NCBI GenBank assembly: GCA_028707745.1
Contig: JAQWAJ010000054.1
Coordinates: forward strand, 1-8,509
Direction of reading: 5' to 3'
DNA: 8,509 nucleotides
DNA from: Bacteroidales bacterium
Lineage (GTDB): Bacteria > Bacteroidota > Bacteroidia > Bacteroidales > UBA12481
Shown here: positions 6,724 to 8,509 of the stretch, one piece after another
Position numbering within the stretch: position 1 is the first letter of the stretch
How the letters are laid out: each line of letters starts with the position of its first letter
Program-made: the position numbers and the translations under genes
Notes under the pieces: generated by a model
Seen by the model: only the letters and a program-made list of their open reading frames with translations
Database searches by the model: none
What the model was told of the DNA's origin: nothing

Positions 6724-8509
6724 GAAAATATCGGGTTACCGTACGCATCAGGTGAATTCTATCCTTTCCACCGACATTATGAGGGTGCTGAGGATAAACC
6801 ATGTAATCGACCAGTTTTCCTTCGCTGATACATTTTCTGAGAAACATCAGGGAGTTCTGCCAAACTACAACCGGATCATTATCACCATGGATCAGCATTA
6901 ACCGGCCGCTTAGGTTCTGTACCTTTGGAAGGGTACTTGACAATGCATAGCCTTCGGGATTCTCAGTGGGGGTGTCCATATACCTTTCACCATACATAAC
7001 TTCATAATATTTCCAGTCAATAACTGGTCCGCCGGCAACACCCACCTTATAAATATCCGGATAGTTAAGCATCAGTGAAGTGGTCATAAAACCTCCGAAG
7101 CTCCATCCGTGAACACCTATCCTGTTTGCATCCACATACGGCAGCGTATAAAGATAATTAATGCCCTCCATCTGGTCAGCCATCTCGGCTTTGCCTAAAT
7201 TACGATGAATAACCTGTTCGAAATCCCGCCCTCTGAAATCGGATCCCCGGTTATCAAGCGTCATCGAGATATATCCAAGCTGCGCCATATAATACTGCCA
7301 CCCTGAAGCGCCCCCCATCCATTGATTTACAACCATCTGAGCATGAGGACCTCCATACACATAAACAATGACCGGATATTTTTTTGCCGGATCAAGATCA
7401 GGAGGAAGGACCAGATATCCGTAAAGATCAGTTTTTTTGTCCGCCGCTTTAATGGTAAATGACTTGTATTCACCCATTTTCCTTCCCGACAGTGGATTTG
7501 GTGCGTCATAAATAGTTCTTGATTCGCCCTTTCCAATATCACGGAGGACTATTTTTCTGGGAACGGTATAGCTTGAATAGGAATCGATCAGATAACGGCA
7601 ATCCTGACTAATCAGAGCTTCATGAGTACCAGAATCGGAAGTCAGTTTTATCCTTGAACCCGTTTTTACATCCAACCTGTACACTTGTCTCTCGAGTGCA
7701 CTGGGGTCGGTTGCCGTGAAAAAGAGGTAGCGTCCGTTCTGATCCCATCTCAGTAAACTGGTCACCATCCAGTCTCCGCTGGTTAATTGTTTGATCAGAG
7801 ATCCATCGGTACGATATAAGTAAAGGTGTTTAAATCCGTCACGCTGGCTGAAAAAGATGAATTGTGTAGGATCGGCAGGATTGAAAACCAGTTCATTAGA
7901 AGGTTCAACATACTTATCCGATGTTTCCTCGAAAAGTGTTTTAATTTTCTTCCCGGTTTTTGTGTCGTATTGATTCAGCAGCAGGTGATTCTGTTCCCGG
8001 TTCAATACGGAAACATATACGTAGTTGCCTGTAGGGTCCCAGGTTATATTGGTCATGTAACGATCGTATCCAAATGCCTGTTCATCAAGGAATACCGTAC
8101 TTGCCTCCGAAATATTGTAAATTCCCACAGAGATCGTCTCACTGGTAGCGCCAGCCATTGGATAACGTATCTTTTCGAGTGATGCCGGTGTTTCAGTAAC
8201 ATGTACCAACGGGTATTCGGTCACCTGGCGTTCATCCTTTCGATAGAAAGCAAGCATGGAACAGTTTGGCGACCAGAATAGTCCGGAACCTATGCCGAAC
8301 TCACTTCTTGAGACCGTCTGCCCGTTGACGATTCCATTTTCCTCATCTGAAGTTACCGTTATTTTCTTGCCGTTATTATCGGAGATAAATACATTCTGAC
8401 CAACCGTATAGGCAATCATCCGGCCAGATGGGGCAATACATTTATCGGCAATTCCTGTTGGAACGGACAGTTGTCCGGCGAGTTTTTTTGTTTTCCAATC
8501 AATCTCAAC
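6710..8509 (-). CDS. Dipeptidyl peptidase IV-like S9 family serine peptidase (5' partial)
   Basis: Prolyl-oligopeptidase-family enzyme, probably periplasmic or outer-membrane associated, that releases dipeptides from peptide N-termini. The frame stays open through the right edge, so the ATG at 8419 is internal: the 30 upstream codons continue the propeller (IAPSGRMIAYTVGQNVFI). It shows 599 residues; relatives have about 720-740, so roughly 120-140, including any signal peptide, are missing. Counting from 8509, the beta-propeller spans 1 to about 340 and includes SEFGIGSGLFWSP (69-81). The alpha/beta-hydrolase domain follows, with oxyanion Tyr Y385 (VYGGPHAQ), nucleophile S470 (GWSFGGF), D545 (HGDNDPV) and H577 (HPHNVGG). 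The triad is intact. The SEFGI segment has one Glu where human DPP IV has the EEE dipeptide-binding motif, so strict DPP IV specificity is not assured. It could instead be a related acyl or X-prolyl dipeptidase. Confidence 0.95.
   Translation of the reverse strand, partial: VEIDWKTKKLAGQLSVPTGIADKCIAPSGRMIAYTVGQNVFISDNNGKKITVTSDEENGIVNGQTVSRSEFGIGSGLFWSPNCSMLAFYRKDERQVTEYPLVHVTETPASLEKIRYPMAGATSETISVGIYNISEASTVFLDEQAFGYDRYMTNITWDPTGNYVYVSVLNREQNHLLLNQYDTKTGKKIKTLFEETSDKYVEPSNELVFNPADPTQFIFFSQRDGFKHLYLYRTDGSLIKQLTSGDWMVTSLLRWDQNGRYLFFTATDPSALERQVYRLDVKTGSRIKLTSDSGTHEALISQDCRYLIDSYSSYTVPRKIVLRDIGKGESRTIYDAPNPLSGRKMGEYKSFTIKAADKKTDLYGYLVLPPDLDPAKKYPVIVYVYGGPHAQMVVNQWMGGASGWQYYMAQLGYISMTLDNRGSDFRGRDFEQVIHRNLGKAEMADQMEGINYLYTLPYVDANRIGVHGWSFGGFMTTSLMLNYPDIYKVGVAGGPVIDWKYYEVMYGERYMDTPTENPEGYALSSTLPKVQNLSGRLMLIHGDNDPVVVWQNSLMFLRKCISEGKLVDYMVYPQHPHNVGGKDRIHLMRTVTRYFQDHL

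Noticed and set aside
7826..8182. 118-codon open frame on the + strand opposite the S9 peptidase
   Set aside because: It overlaps the propeller coding region entirely and has no family resemblance.
8417..8419. ATG as the start of the S9 peptidase
   Set aside because: The frame continues upstream to the window edge with propeller-like sequence, and starting here would delete part of a propeller strand; the gene is truncated by the window.
1..8509. Mobile element, defence system, CRISPR array, tRNA or rRNA
   Set aside because: I found no transposase, integrase, direct-repeat array, cloverleaf or rRNA segment on either strand; the content is metabolic, peptidase and signalling genes.

Overview
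The window looks like chromosomal DNA from a member of the Bacteroidota, probably Bacteroidales or a close relative. The grounds are a short SerA without a regulatory domain and with a lysine-type active site, a DUF1015 gene beside serA/serC, large exported M28 and S9 peptidases typical of the phylum, A/T-rich leaders without clear Shine-Dalgarno sequences, and a TAnnTTTG-type -7 box upstream of gcvT. Base composition and coding style look even throughout. I see no insertion sequence, phage, integrase, CRISPR array, tRNA or rRNA.

Layout: (1) Positions 1-1643, + strand, hold an exported M28-family metallopeptidase whose first codons lie outside the window. (2) Positions 1644-1785 are a convergent intergenic stretch with two hairpins; the second is a perfect bidirectional terminator. 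(3) Positions 6243 down to 1786, - strand, hold a four-gene block gcvT - serC - serA - DUF1015 with gaps of 23, 14 and 65 nt. (4) Positions 6244-6348 are a divergent promoter region. (5) Positions 6349-6708, + strand, encode a stand-alone Hpt phosphotransfer protein. (6) Positions 6710-8509, - strand, hold a dipeptidyl-peptidase-IV-like S9 peptidase whose N-terminus lies beyond the window; its stop codon is one base from the Hpt stop.

The central block is a serine/glycine/one-carbon module. SerA oxidises 3-phosphoglycerate, SerC transaminates the product to phosphoserine, and GcvT passes the glycine methylene carbon to tetrahydrofolate. No phosphoserine phosphatase (serB) is present. The fourth position is taken by a DUF1015 protein with an Asp-Gly-His-His-Arg motif that resembles the signature of ParB/SerK-type proteins, which makes it a candidate for a phosphoserine- or serine-linked step. 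The flanking peptidases probably serve extracytoplasmic peptide use and have no evident link to the serine block.

Most of the window is ordinary core-genome content. The points most worth following up are the DUF1015 gene, the altered SerA active site, and the one-base convergent junction centred on an interrupted palindrome.
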